Assembly (NCBI GenBank): GCA_964454015.1
Contig: CAYVQF010000009.1
Coordinates: 1 to 64,000 of the forward strand
From: CAYVQF01 sp964454015
GTDB taxonomy: Bacteria; Myxococcota_A; Bradymonadia; UBA4248
Direction: 5' to 3'
Length of the DNA: 64,000 nucleotides
Shown here: positions 8,620 through 16,834 of the stretch, piece by piece
Numbering within the stretch: the stretch's first letter is position 1
How the letters are laid out: every line of letters starts with the position of its first letter
Made by a program: the position numbers and the translations under genes
Notes under the pieces: generated by a model
Told to the model about the DNA's origin: nothing
The model's database searches: none
Seen by the model: only the letters and a program-made list of their open reading frames with translations

Positions 8620-10062
8620 GTGGAAGCGACCAACGGGACCAGACGGGTGGTGATAGAGCCAGTCACCCGCGTTGAGGGGCACGGCAAAGTCGTGATCCAT
8701 CTCGACGAGAAAGGGGAAGTCTCCCAGGCTCGCCTGCACATTGTCGAGTTCCGCGGCTTCGAGCGCTTCGTCCAGGGCCGCCCCTACTGGGAGGTCCCTG
8801 TGCTGGTGCAGCGCCTCTGCGGGATCTGTCCCGTGAGCCATCACCTGGCGGCGGCCAAGGCGATGGACATGGTGATCGGGGTCGACAAGTTGACGCCGAC
8901 GGCGGAGAAGATGCGGCGCCTGATGCACTACGGGCAGACCTATCAGTCACACGCCCTGCACTTTTTCCATCTGGCGTCCCCCGACCTGCTCTTCGGCTTC
9001 GACGCTGATGTGGCCGTGCGCAATGTCATTGGCGTCGCCGCGGCCCACCCAGAGTTGGCCGTGCAGGGCGTGATGATGCGCAAGTTTGGCCAAGAGGTCA
9101 TCAAGGCCACCGCCGGGAAGAAGATCCATGGGACGGGCGCGATCCCTGGTGGGATCAACAAGAACCTGAGCATCGCCGAGCGCGATGTCTTCTTGAAAGA
9201 CATCGAACAGCAGATGACTTGGGCCCGCGGTGCCCTCAAGGTGGCCATGGATTACACCGTCGCCAACCTCGAGAAGCTCGCCCCCTTTGGCACCTTCGAG
9301 TCCAATCATGCGGGCTTGGTTGCGCCCGATGGCGCCATGGACCTTTACGATGGTGGCTTGCGCGCCATCGATGCCGACGGCAATATCATCTTCGATCACA
9401 TGGCGCCGGCGAAGTACGCCGAGTTCTTGGCCGAAGAGGTGCGCCCGTGGTCGTACATGAAGTTCCCCTTCATTCGCAGTATCGGTCCTGAGAATGGTTG
9501 GTATCGGGTGGGACCGCTGTCGCGCGTCAATGTGTGCAATCGCATCGACACCCCCGAGGCGGAAGAGGCCCGCAAGGTCTTCATGGCCGTGACCCAGAAC
9601 AAGCCCAACCACATCACCATGGCCTATCACTGGGCGCGGATGATCGAGCTGTTGCACAGCGCCGAGAAGATCGTCGAGTTGCTGCACGATCCCGATCTTC
9701 AAGGGTCGGATCTCATGGCCAAGGGCGAGTTCCGCGGCGAAGGCATGGCGATCATCGAGGCGCCACGTGGCTCCCTCTTCCACCACTACCGGGTAGACGA
9801 GAATGATCAGGTGACCATGGCGAACCTGATTGTGTCGACCACGAGCAACAACGAGCCCATGAATCGCGCTGTGTCCAGTGTGGCCAAGACCTATCTCTCG
9901 GGGAAAACCATCACCGAAGGACTGCTCAACCACATCGAGGTCGCCATTCGCGCCTATGACCCCTGTCTCTCGTGCGCGACCCATGCCCTGGGACAGATGC
10001 CACTCGTGGTCGATTTGGTCGATCACGAAGGCAACGTGCTCGACCACAAGGCCAAAGGATAG
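8620..10062 (+). CDS. hoxH: [NiFe]-hydrogenase large subunit HoxH
   Basis: I choose the GTG at 8620 because GGAGGAG lies six bases upstream; in-frame starts further upstream would overlap hoxY. The product is 480 residues, the expected length. It has the N-terminal Ni ligands in RLCGICPVSHH and the C-terminal pair in DPCLSCATH, so the Ni-Fe(CN)2CO site is intact. A tail of 25 residues follows the last His; by analogy with other hydrogenases it should be removed by HoxW after the metal centre is inserted. With HoxFUY it makes a group 3d bidirectional hydrogenase, which oxidises H2 with NAD+ or evolves H2 from NADH. The hyp metallocentre assembly genes are not in this window. Confidence 0.95.
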   Translation: MEATNGTRRVVIEPVTRVEGHGKVVIHLDEKGEVSQARLHIVEFRGFERFVQGRPYWEVPVLVQRLCGICPVSHHLAAAKAMDMVIGVDKLTPTAEKMRRLMHYGQTYQSHALHFFHLASPDLLFGFDADVAVRNVIGVAAAHPELAVQGVMMRKFGQEVIKATAGKKIHGTGAIPGGINKNLSIAERDVFLKDIEQQMTWARGALKVAMDYTVANLEKLAPFGTFESNHAGLVAPDGAMDLYDGGLRAIDADGNIIFDHMAPAKYAEFLAEEVRPWSYMKFPFIRSIGPENGWYRVGPLSRVNVCNRIDTPEAEEARKVFMAVTQNKPNHITMAYHWARMIELLHSAEKIVELLHDPDLQGSDLMAKGEFRGEGMAIIEAPRGSLFHHYRVDENDQVTMANLIVSTTSNNEPMNRAVSSVAKTYLSGKTITEGLLNHIEVAIRAYDPCLSCATHALGQMPLVVDLVDHEGNVLDHKAKG

Positions 10063-10066
10063 GGCG

Positions 10067-10579
10067 ATGGGTGCAGAGGAGAAACGCTTTTTGGTCATTG
10101 GCTATGGCAACCCGGGCCGTCTTGATGATGGTCTCGGGCCAGCCCTAGCTGAGGCCATAGAGGCGCTAGCCTTACCTGCAGTGACTGTGGAGGCGGACTA
10201 CCAGTTGCGTGTCGAAGACGCAGCGTTGATCGCCGAGCACGACGTGGTGGTTTTTGCCGATGCGTCCGTGGACGGCGAGGCACCCTTCTATGTCGAGAGG
10301 CTGGAGGCGAGCGCCACCATGTCTTTCTCCACGCACAGCTTGCAGCCCAAGGCCTTGTTGGGCTTGGCGCGGGATCTGTTCCAGTCGCGGACTTCGGCGT
10401 ATTTGCTGGGGATCCGCGGCTACACCTTCAACGCTTTTGGGGAAAGACTGGAAGCACAGGCGAAGGAAAATCTCAGCGCCGCGACTGCCTACCTCACGGA
10501 GGTGCTCAGGCAGAGAGATGAGTCTCTTTTGGAAAAGCGCTGCCGAGTTTCGGCAGTGGCCTCGTCTACGGTTCTTTAA
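10067..10579 (+). CDS. hoxW: Hydrogenase maturation endopeptidase HoxW
   Basis: ATG 10067 lies 4 nt after the hoxH stop, so the two genes are tightly linked. The 170-residue protein shows the maturation-protease pattern: an N-terminal GYGNPGRLDDGLGP motif, an acidic VVFADAS strand and a THSL segment, which provide the Asp/His residues that sense Ni. It should cleave the C-terminal tail of HoxH. The last 30 or so residues extend beyond the conserved core. Confidence 0.88.
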   Translation: MGAEEKRFLVIGYGNPGRLDDGLGPALAEAIEALALPAVTVEADYQLRVEDAALIAEHDVVVFADASVDGEAPFYVERLEASATMSFSTHSLQPKALLGLARDLFQSRTSAYLLGIRGYTFNAFGERLEAQAKENLSAATAYLTEVLRQRDESLLEKRCRVSAVASSTVL

Positions 10580-10597
10580 GTTTTTTGGAGTTGGCGC

Positions 10598-10975
10598 ATG
10601 CAAGACGGCAAGCACGTGATCCTTTGCATCGACGATGACGATGATGTTCTCGACAGCCTGCGCGTGGTCCTGGAAGCGCAGAGCTACTTGGTTTTGACCG
10701 CTTCAACTGCGGAAGAAGGGCTGAAGGTCTACAAGAAAGAGAAACCGGACTTGGTGATCGTCGACCTCATGATGGAAGAAATCGACGCCGGCACCCTCTT
10801 CGTCAAAGAGATGAAGGCCCTTGGCTCAGAGATTCCCATTTACATGTTGAGCTCCATGGGCGACACCTTGAACCAGGCAGTCGATTACAGTGCCCTCGGG
10901 TTGACCGGGGTGCTGCAGAAGCCGGTCAAGCCTGAGATCCTGCTCAAGCTGGTGGGTGGAAAACTCAAGGCCTAG
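10598..10975 (+). CDS. Single-domain response regulator (receiver domain only)
   Basis: This 125-residue protein is a stand-alone CheY-like receiver. Visible sites are the acidic cluster CIDDDDDV, the phosphoacceptor Asp56 in VIVDLMM, a Ser in YMLSSMG and the conserved Lys in LQKPVKP. There is no output domain. TTGGAG precedes the ATG at 10598. It follows hoxW by 18 nt, which suggests co-expression with the hydrogenase. No histidine kinase is visible nearby, so its input and its target are unknown. Confidence 0.85.
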   Translation: MQDGKHVILCIDDDDDVLDSLRVVLEAQSYLVLTASTAEEGLKVYKKEKPDLVIVDLMMEEIDAGTLFVKEMKALGSEIPIYMLSSMGDTLNQAVDYSALGLTGVLQKPVKPEILLKLVGGKLKA

Positions 10976-11027
10976 GGGACTTCTCCTCAGTGTCGCGTGG
11001 CACGCCACCCCCTCTTGACCGGTGATT

Positions 11028-11645
11028 ATGGCGCGATTGCAGCACTTGGCTCTTGAAAGGGCGCTTCACTATTACCATGCCATCACTGCCATTTCCCAGG
11101 CGGAGAAGGCCTACGTCTCCAGCGCCTACCTCGGCGAGTGCCTCCAGATCGATGCCACCCAGGTGCGCAAAGACATGGCCGCCTTTGGCATAAGGGGGGT
11201 GCCAGGTCTTGGCTTTCCCGTGGCGACCACCCTGGACACCTTGCGCCACGCCTTGGGGATGGACCGGCTCATTCCGGCCATTCTCATTGGCGTGGGACGA
11301 CTCGGGGGGGCACTGGCGGCCTTCGAGGGTTTTCATGCGTATGGGCTGGACTTCGTGGCGCTCTTCGACGTCAGCCCCAGCAGGCAAGGGCAGCGCATCG
11401 GTACTCTGCCTATACTCCCGCTCAGCGAGCTTGCCGCGGCGGTGCGCCAGAAACAGGTGGAGGTAGCGGTCCTGGCCGTGCCCTCTGAGTGCGCTCAGGC
11501 GACGGCTGATGAAGCCTTCAACGCGGGGGTGCGAGCGGTGTGGTCCTTCTCAGAGAGTGTGGTCAAGGCACCGCCTGGAGCCTTCGTGCGCAATGAACAC
11601 ATCGCGATTGGCTTTGGCGAGCTCGCCTACTATTTGCGCCAATGA
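11028..11645 (+). CDS. rex: Rex-type redox-sensing transcriptional repressor
   Basis: The 205-residue product has the Rex layout. An N-terminal winged helix contains ATQVRKDMAAFG, close to the Rex signature (QVRKDL-x-x-FG). A Rossmann NAD(H) domain opens with GVGRLGGAL (residues 88-96), and a FDVSPSRQGQ stretch follows the second strand. Rex proteins bind operator DNA when NAD+ is high and let go when NADH rises. Placed behind an NAD-coupled hydrogenase it could couple hox expression to the NADH/NAD+ ratio; a Rex-like operator lies ahead of hoxF. A GTG at 11022 is an alternative start. No strong ribosome binding site is seen. Confidence 0.85.
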   Translation: MARLQHLALERALHYYHAITAISQAEKAYVSSAYLGECLQIDATQVRKDMAAFGIRGVPGLGFPVATTLDTLRHALGMDRLIPAILIGVGRLGGALAAFEGFHAYGLDFVALFDVSPSRQGQRIGTLPILPLSELAAAVRQKQVEVAVLAVPSECAQATADEAFNAGVRAVWSFSESVVKAPPGAFVRNEHIAIGFGELAYYLRQ

Positions 11646-11669
11646 TGGGAGCTGGCTCGGGGACTTCGC

Positions 11670-12299
11670 ATGGCTAAAGACGCGACCAGAAAACACTTCT
11701 CTTTGATACGCTCACTGGTCTTGGCAGATGTGCTGACCATGGGCAACGCTGCGGCTGGAACGGGGGTGATCTTCTGCTGCCTCGCCTATGTCGCGAGCCA
11801 AGAACGAAGCATCTTGTGGTGGGCCTTCGCGCTGATTCCATTGGCCTTGGTCTTCGACATTCTGGACGGGCATGTGGCCCGATGGCGTGCGCGGCATTCG
11901 TATCTCGGTGCAGACCTCGACTCACTGGCGGACATCATCTCCTTTGGGGTCGCGCCTGCAGCCTTGGCCTATGTCCTCGGCATGCGCGGTGGTTGGGATG
12001 TCCTCGTCCTGATCTTCTTCGTGGTCTGTGGCCTCAGCAGACTGGCGCGTTATAACGCCACTGCCGAGATGCTCAGCGGCGAGGATGGCAAGGTGCGATA
12101 CTATGAGGGCACCCCCATTCCAACGAGTGTGTTGATGGTCATTCTTTTGGCTGTCGCTTTTGCCAACGGTGCCACCGACCAAGCGCTGTGGCTAGGGGTG
12201 CTGACCTTGGGGCCGTGGGAGCTGCATCCCATGGTCTTGGGATATGCCCTGCTCGGCACGACCATGGCCAGCGCCACCTTGCGCATCCCCAAGCCCTAG
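11670..12299 (+). CDS. pssA: CDP-diacylglycerol--serine O-phosphatidyltransferase
   Basis: This 209-residue integral membrane protein has the CDP-alcohol phosphotransferase signature, DG-x2-AR-x8-G-x3-D-x3-D. It is seen from DILDGHVARW to DLDSLADIISFG, with all three catalytic or metal-binding Asp positions present. Several hydrophobic helices follow, and the size fits PssA of the integral-membrane type. It makes phosphatidylserine, the precursor of phosphatidylethanolamine. It starts 24 nt after rex and may be read through from the hox cluster, but its function is housekeeping. A phosphatidylserine decarboxylase gene is not present in the window. Confidence 0.85.
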   Translation: MAKDATRKHFSLIRSLVLADVLTMGNAAAGTGVIFCCLAYVASQERSILWWAFALIPLALVFDILDGHVARWRARHSYLGADLDSLADIISFGVAPAALAYVLGMRGGWDVLVLIFFVVCGLSRLARYNATAEMLSGEDGKVRYYEGTPIPTSVLMVILLAVAFANGATDQALWLGVLTLGPWELHPMVLGYALLGTTMASATLRIPKP

Positions 12300-12304
12300 A
12301 CCTT

Positions 12305-13762
12305 TCACCACGGACGGCTGGTGAAGGCAGGATTTTGATAGGCAGCAGGCGCAAAATGGAAGTCCACCAGCGCGCTCAGCGGAAGGAAAGCCGCGACGCC
12401 GTCCTGAAGGCAGCGAACGGTGGCCGGTGCCCGATGGCCACCGAGGGTAGCGTTCGCTGCCAGGGAGACCGTTGCAGGCACAGTCTCCGCGGTGGCAGGG
12501 TCTGAGTGAGAGACTTCGACAGCGCCGGTCAAGAGTAGGCGCAGACCGTCGGGCTCCCGGCCCAGTTCATAGAGGATGTCTCCTGCAGCCAAGGAATGGA
12601 GGGTGAAGCGCTGCAACAGCCGCTGGCGGTCCGCAGGGATGAGGCCGGCGAAAGCTGGGTGGGTGTGGAAAAAGAGGCTCGCCACGCGCAAGAAGTGCAA
12701 CATCAAGAGGCGCTCATAGAGGGAGGGATCCTCTCGCCAGACTTCGCCCAGGACCGCGCCAGGCACCAGGAGAACTTCGCTCGCTTTGGTGGCAAACCAG
12801 GTGAGAGGATCATTCTGTCCAGTGAGAACGCCGAACTCGCCAAAGGTGTCGCCCCCTTGGACACTGCCCAGGGCGGGCGCGAGGGAGCGAGTGCCGCGTC
12901 GTGGCTCGATGGCGCCGTCGACGACGAGGACCAGGGCCGAGGCCATGACCTCATTGGGGAGTTCTTGTTCGGCCAAGACGGCGCTGTTCGTGGCCAGGGA
13001 CACAGGACGCAAATGGCCGATGAGATGGTAGAAGGCCTCTGGCCGCAGGCCAGAGAGAAGCGGGTGGCGCGGGAGGCGCGTGGGATCGACCCGGACGGCC
13101 GAGCTCTGTGCGAGTCCGACGCGAACGAGGGCCGGAGCTTGAGTGATCGAGGCCAAAGGCGGGCTTGGCCGTGCGCTCTCAGCCAACTCAGCGAGGTCGG
13201 TTTCGAGGGTAAGGACGCTGAGCTCGATGGAATCGCACGATTCGGGGTCGGATCGGTGCGGGACCGAGGTGGATTCGTTCGCCGTGGGAGAGCGCAAGAA
13301 AGCCGTGGGCAGATTGGCCGGTGGGACCTGAAAACGCTCGGGGGGAGGGAGAGGTTGTGGCGTAGGCGCAGCGTCGAGCGCGTCCCGAGCCAGGATGGGT
13401 TGCACGGGATCAGTGGCGCTGAACTCTGCCGCTGCGGCTGGCTCAGGCGAAGAGGCCAGGGCTTGGGCGACGCCGCCCGGTCGCCCAGGGTGGAGCGCAT
13501 AGGTCCGGGTCAGAAAGAGGAGCAAGCCCGTGCGGGTTGGGTCGAGTCGCAGCACCTCTTTGGAGAGGGAGATCGCCTTGAGCAGATCCCCACGCGCAGC
13601 CAGGAGTTTGGCACAGAGTTCGAGTTCTTGCGCCGCTTGACGCGGATAGTCGAGGCTCTCCAAGAAGCCAGCGAGCTTCTGCCGCAGCTCGACGTTGGCG
13701 GGATCGGACGTCAGCGCGTGCTGGTACCAGCGGAGTGATTGGCGGATGTTGTCAGCGTGCAT
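12305..13762 (-). CDS. TPR plus tandem cyclic-nucleotide-binding-fold protein
   Basis: I take ATG 13762, which is preceded by AGGGG and gives a 29-nt gap to the upstream gene. The product is about 485 residues. Residues 1-90 form a TPR-like helical repeat (SLRWYQHALTSDPANVELR). A Pro/Ala/Ser-rich linker to about 260 follows, then two beta-roll cNMP-type domains. The first contains GDTFGEFGVLTG, but the Arg that normally contacts the cyclic phosphate is not seen. The second (FTLHSLAAGDILYELG) is more degenerate. No DNA-binding or enzymatic domain follows. It is the last gene of the ABC/lipoprotein cluster and may be a cytoplasmic regulator of it. Whether it binds any nucleotide is doubtful. 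Confidence 0.75.
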   Translation of the reverse strand: MHADNIRQSLRWYQHALTSDPANVELRQKLAGFLESLDYPRQAAQELELCAKLLAARGDLLKAISLSKEVLRLDPTRTGLLLFLTRTYALHPGRPGGVAQALASSPEPAAAAEFSATDPVQPILARDALDAAPTPQPLPPPERFQVPPANLPTAFLRSPTANESTSVPHRSDPESCDSIELSVLTLETDLAELAESARPSPPLASITQAPALVRVGLAQSSAVRVDPTRLPRHPLLSGLRPEAFYHLIGHLRPVSLATNSAVLAEQELPNEVMASALVLVVDGAIEPRRGTRSLAPALGSVQGGDTFGEFGVLTGQNDPLTWFATKASEVLLVPGAVLGEVWREDPSLYERLLMLHFLRVASLFFHTHPAFAGLIPADRQRLLQRFTLHSLAAGDILYELGREPDGLRLLLTGAVEVSHSDPATAETVPATVSLAANATLGGHRAPATVRCLQDGVAAFLPLSALVDFHFAPAAYQNPAFTSRPW

Positions 13763-13791
13763 GGCCCCTGTGGCTGCGGGAGGGTCGATGA

Positions 13792-14424
13792 CTACTGGAG
13801 GATGCGGTGGAAGCGCCAGGTCCCATCCTCGAAGCGCATCTCGAGACGAATGCCCCACTCGAGGTAGATAGTGGCGATGTCGGCGTTGATGACGATGTCG
13901 CGATCGGTGAGGCTGGAGATGCTGTCCGTGAGGACATGCAACTCAGCACGCAACATTTCGGCTTTTTCTCTGCTCAAGAGGGCGATGACCGCTGCGAGAT
14001 CCTTCTTGTCGACAGCCGCCTGGAGCGCATGGAGTGATTCGAGAGGGCTCACGGCATGCGCTAGCGCCGGCAGGTCTTCCAGGAGCAGCCAGCGGCCTTC
14101 GGTGTAGCGCAAGTGCACCTCACCGCGCCCTTCTACGGGTAGCGCCGCGAGGATCTGCATGCGTTCACGTTGGGCAACGGCGACGATTTCCTCTGCTTGG
14201 GCGAGGATCTCCTCATGATTGGCCGCGAAGAAAGCGCGAAAGGCCTCCCGGTCCATGCCGGCGCGCAGAGGCTCGTCGAGCATGTCATAGATGGCATCGG
14301 GACGATGGTTGCGGACATGGTCGAGGTAGTGCGCTAGGACTTCTTCTGGATGCGGCGCTTGGCCTGCGCACGCAACCGCCAGAGACAGGAAGAAAGCACA
14401 GAGGAACTTGCTGCAAGCTGCCAT
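13792..14424 (-). CDS. Small lipoprotein of unknown function
   Basis: The ATG at 14424 opens a lipoprotein signal with a lipobox of the LAVAC type. Longer in-frame extensions upstream run into the permease gene and lack a signal. The 210-residue product is mostly helical at first (EEVLAHYLDHVRNHRPDAIY) and ends in beta strands (RFEDGTWRFHR). This pattern resembles NTF2-like lipid-anchored domains, but the match is weak. It lies 155 bp downstream of the permease gene and 29 nt before the cNMP-fold gene, so it is likely part of the same cluster. Confidence 0.75.
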   Translation of the reverse strand: MAACSKFLCAFFLSLAVACAGQAPHPEEVLAHYLDHVRNHRPDAIYDMLDEPLRAGMDREAFRAFFAANHEEILAQAEEIVAVAQRERMQILAALPVEGRGEVHLRYTEGRWLLLEDLPALAHAVSPLESLHALQAAVDKKDLAAVIALLSREKAEMLRAELHVLTDSISSLTDRDIVINADIATIYLEWGIRLEMRFEDGTWRFHRILQ

Positions 14425-14579
14425 GGTCAACCCATTGCGATGAAAACTGCCCGCGAGATGCGACGTGCGCGCTGGAGGAGACTCTAATCGATCCAGGGTC
14501 TCGCCAACAAGCCGAGCGAAGGCCCACCTCGTATCTCTAAGGCCTCCCTGGGCAAAGAAGGCGCAGGCGCCAGGGTCTT

Positions 14580-16034
14580 CTATTGGGTGGTGAAGGCGCG
14601 CGCTGGCTCCATATTGGCGGCGCGACTGGCGGGCATGAAGGCGCCGACGATACAAAAAAGGATGGCGGCTGCGATGGCGGTGACCAAGTGGCTCGTCTCG
14701 AAGATGAAATACGACTGGGGCTTGAAGGGGAAATCGGGGACATAGGCCGCCGAGAGGTAGTCGACCAATCGCGCCGCCGCGATGCCGACGAGGATGCCAA
14801 GGGTCCCCCCGAGGACACCGAGAAAGGCGGCCTCACCGAGGATGACTGTGCGGATGTGGTTACGGCTGGCCCCCAGGGCACGCAAGATACCGATCTCCCG
14901 CCGCCTCTCGGCGATGATCATGAGGAAAGTGTGCGCAATGTTGATAGCGCTGATGGTGACGATGAGGAGGCTGATGAAGGTAAAAATGAGGGTGACGATG
15001 GTGATGACCAGGCCGAGGCGCTCTGCTTGCGCGTGCTTGGCATCCAAGTCGTATCCGAGCTCTTTGACGGCCTTGGTGATCGCTGCGACCCGGTCATTGC
15101 TCTCGGCCACGAGGATGACCGAGTGGTACTCGTTGCGCATCCTTTCCCCAGTAAAGCGCGCGTTGTAGCGCTTGACGTACTGGATGGGCAGGGTAAAGCC
15201 GACCTGGATAGCCTTGGTAGAGAAACCGACCACCTGGGCGCGTCGTTTGATGGGATCACCTTGGGCGGAAGTGCCCAAGTAGGAACGCCCCAGCTCGATA
15301 TCGAAGGTGAAACCGATGATCGCGTCTTCGGTGAGTTTGGGCAGGCGCGCGCCATCGCCTGCGGCGAGGGCCGTGGTGAGGCTAGAGTTGTAAACGGCGA
15401 GCAGCGTGGGGTTGACCACCGTTGGCAAGGGCATCTCACAGGTCCGCGTGTCTTCGGCACAATAGGTGGGCGCTTTGCAAAGGCTGAAACGCTCGGGGGA
15501 GTCTGGGTTGCAAGGCAACTTGGTGCAGTGCCCATCGATGCAACGACGTCCTTCGGGGCACCCCACCTCGGCACCAGTCCCCTCGCCGCGGCAGGTGAAA
15601 TCAGCGTCCCAGTCGCGGAAGGCCTCACCGCGCTCGATCTCGTCGCGAATGATCTCTGGCGGCACGCCGTCGGCGACGACCTCGGCGCGAAAGTTCTTGC
15701 CGAGGATTTCTTCTCCCCCCGTCGCCCACGCAGGGAAGGTGAACTTCATCTTGGGGTAGACTTTGACGACCCCATCGATGCTGGCGAGACGGTCGATGGC
15801 CCGCGGATCGAGGCGGGATATCGAGGTTTGGGTGATGGCCAGATCAAAGGAGCGGGGCACCACCTCGACCTGGCGAATGACGAAGATGTCCTCGAGGACC
15901 ACCGTCTGCACTCCTTGTCCCAGGGCGACGAAGAAGACGAAGGTGGAAATCCCAACCACTAAACCGATGCTGGAGAAGAAGAGGTTTTTGCGGTTGCGGA
16001 TGAGGTTCTGCAGAACCAGCCGAGCGAGCTTCAT
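14580..16034 (-). CDS. FtsX/MacB-type ABC transporter permease with Cys-rich periplasmic insertion
   Basis: The ATG at 16034 overlaps the ATPase stop in an ATGA, so translation is coupled. The 484-residue product has the FtsX-like layout: one N-terminal membrane helix (about 20-42), a large periplasmic domain, and three C-terminal helices. The conserved cytoplasmic ERRREIGILRALGAS loop lies between them, and the end (PASRAANMEPARAF) is typical. The periplasmic domain carries an unusual insertion at about residues 145-201 with eight cysteines in a pattern like CPEGRRCIDGHC. Family members such as LolC/LolE and MacB extract lipoproteins or export substrates by moving this domain; the insertion suggests a disulfide-bonded contact surface. 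No MacA-type adaptor is encoded nearby. Confidence 0.88.
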   Translation of the reverse strand: MKLARLVLQNLIRNRKNLFFSSIGLVVGISTFVFFVALGQGVQTVVLEDIFVIRQVEVVPRSFDLAITQTSISRLDPRAIDRLASIDGVVKVYPKMKFTFPAWATGGEEILGKNFRAEVVADGVPPEIIRDEIERGEAFRDWDADFTCRGEGTGAEVGCPEGRRCIDGHCTKLPCNPDSPERFSLCKAPTYCAEDTRTCEMPLPTVVNPTLLAVYNSSLTTALAAGDGARLPKLTEDAIIGFTFDIELGRSYLGTSAQGDPIKRRAQVVGFSTKAIQVGFTLPIQYVKRYNARFTGERMRNEYHSVILVAESNDRVAAITKAVKELGYDLDAKHAQAERLGLVITIVTLIFTFISLLIVTISAINIAHTFLMIIAERRREIGILRALGASRNHIRTVILGEAAFLGVLGGTLGILVGIAAARLVDYLSAAYVPDFPFKPQSYFIFETSHLVTAIAAAILFCIVGAFMPASRAANMEPARAFTTQ

Positions 16035-16834
16035 GATGGCATCGGGGGTTGCGGGTGAGATGACGCGTCGGGCAGCACTGGGACTTGTCGGTGGTCGGAG
16101 AGGATGCAGCCGTCTTCGAGCCGAATGACCCGTTGGCAAGCACCGCTGACCTTTTCATCGTGGGTCACGAGGACGAAGGTGGCGCCCTCTGTGTGGTTGA
16201 GCGCATGAAAGAGGGTGAGAATCTGGACACTGGTGCTCTGGTCGAGGCTACCCGTGGGCTCATCACACAAGATGATGGAAGGTTTCGAGAACATGGCGCG
16301 GGCGATGGCGACTCTCTGCTTTTGCCCCCCCGAGAGCTCCGTGGGCCGGTCGTTGGCCTTGTCCCGGAGCCCGACCAGCTCGACCAGGTCCCGGGCGCGG
16401 CGGCGCGACTCGGCCAGGGCGCTGCTGGAGAAATAGGCCGGGACCATGATGTTCTCCAAGCAGGTGATGTGCGGCAAGAGGTTGAAAGACTGAAAGATGA
16501 AGCCCATGGTTTGATTGCGCAAACGACTGAGGCGGCGGTCCGAGAGGCTGCGCAGCTCTTGGCCGTCGATCTCGACGCTGCCTTCGTAATCACGGTCGAG
16601 TCCACCGAGGATGTTGAGCAGGGTGGTCTTGCCGCTGCCGCTGGTGCCGACGATGGCGAGGAGCTCCCCGGCGTGGATCTGGAGACTCAGGTCTTTGATG
16701 ACGTGGTTGCGGTTGCGTCCGCGGCCGTAATACTTGTTCAGGCCGTTGATCTCGACGACCCGGCTGGTCTCAGGCGTCGGCGTAGGAGCGGTGGCAGACA
16801 TGGCGTGCTCTGGGGCGCTGGATGGAGGGTTCAC
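16031..16834 (-). CDS. ABC transporter ATP-binding protein (LolD/MacB/FtsE class)
   Basis: The product carries all ABC motifs: Walker A GTSGSGKTT, the Q-loop region FIFQSFNLLPH, signature LSGGQKQRVAIARA, Walker B IILCDEPTGSLD and the H-loop VLVTHD. This is the small-ATPase type that pairs with FtsX-like permeases, and the permease gene overlaps its end. I give the GTG at 16834, which overlaps the upstream stop as GTGA; the ATG at 16801 is an alternative that removes 11 residues outside the ABC fold. The C-terminal tail after the H-loop is short and Pro-rich. Confidence 0.92.
   Translation of the reverse strand: MNPPSSAPEHAMSATAPTPTPETSRVVEINGLNKYYGRGRNRNHVIKDLSLQIHAGELLAIVGTSGSGKTTLLNILGGLDRDYEGSVEIDGQELRSLSDRRLSRLRNQTMGFIFQSFNLLPHITCLENIMVPAYFSSSALAESRRRARDLVELVGLRDKANDRPTELSGGQKQRVAIARAMFSKPSIILCDEPTGSLDQSTSVQILTLFHALNHTEGATFVLVTHDEKVSGACQRVIRLEDGCILSDHRQVPVLPDASSHPQPPMPS

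Noticed and set aside
8947..10098. 383-codon open frame on the minus strand
   Set aside because: Antisense to hoxH, whose catalytic motifs are intact.
12596..13738. 380-codon open frame on the plus strand
   Set aside because: Antisense to the cNMP-fold gene, which has domains, a start signal and operon context.
14583..15962. 459-codon open frame on the plus strand
   Set aside because: Shadow of the FtsX-type permease; composition is Asp/Gly/Glu-rich as expected from reading the complement of a GC-rich gene.
14580..16834. Calling the ABC pair MacAB, LolCDE or FtsEX
   Set aside because: No MacA adaptor, only one permease gene and no cell-division context; the periplasmic domain has an insertion none of these have.
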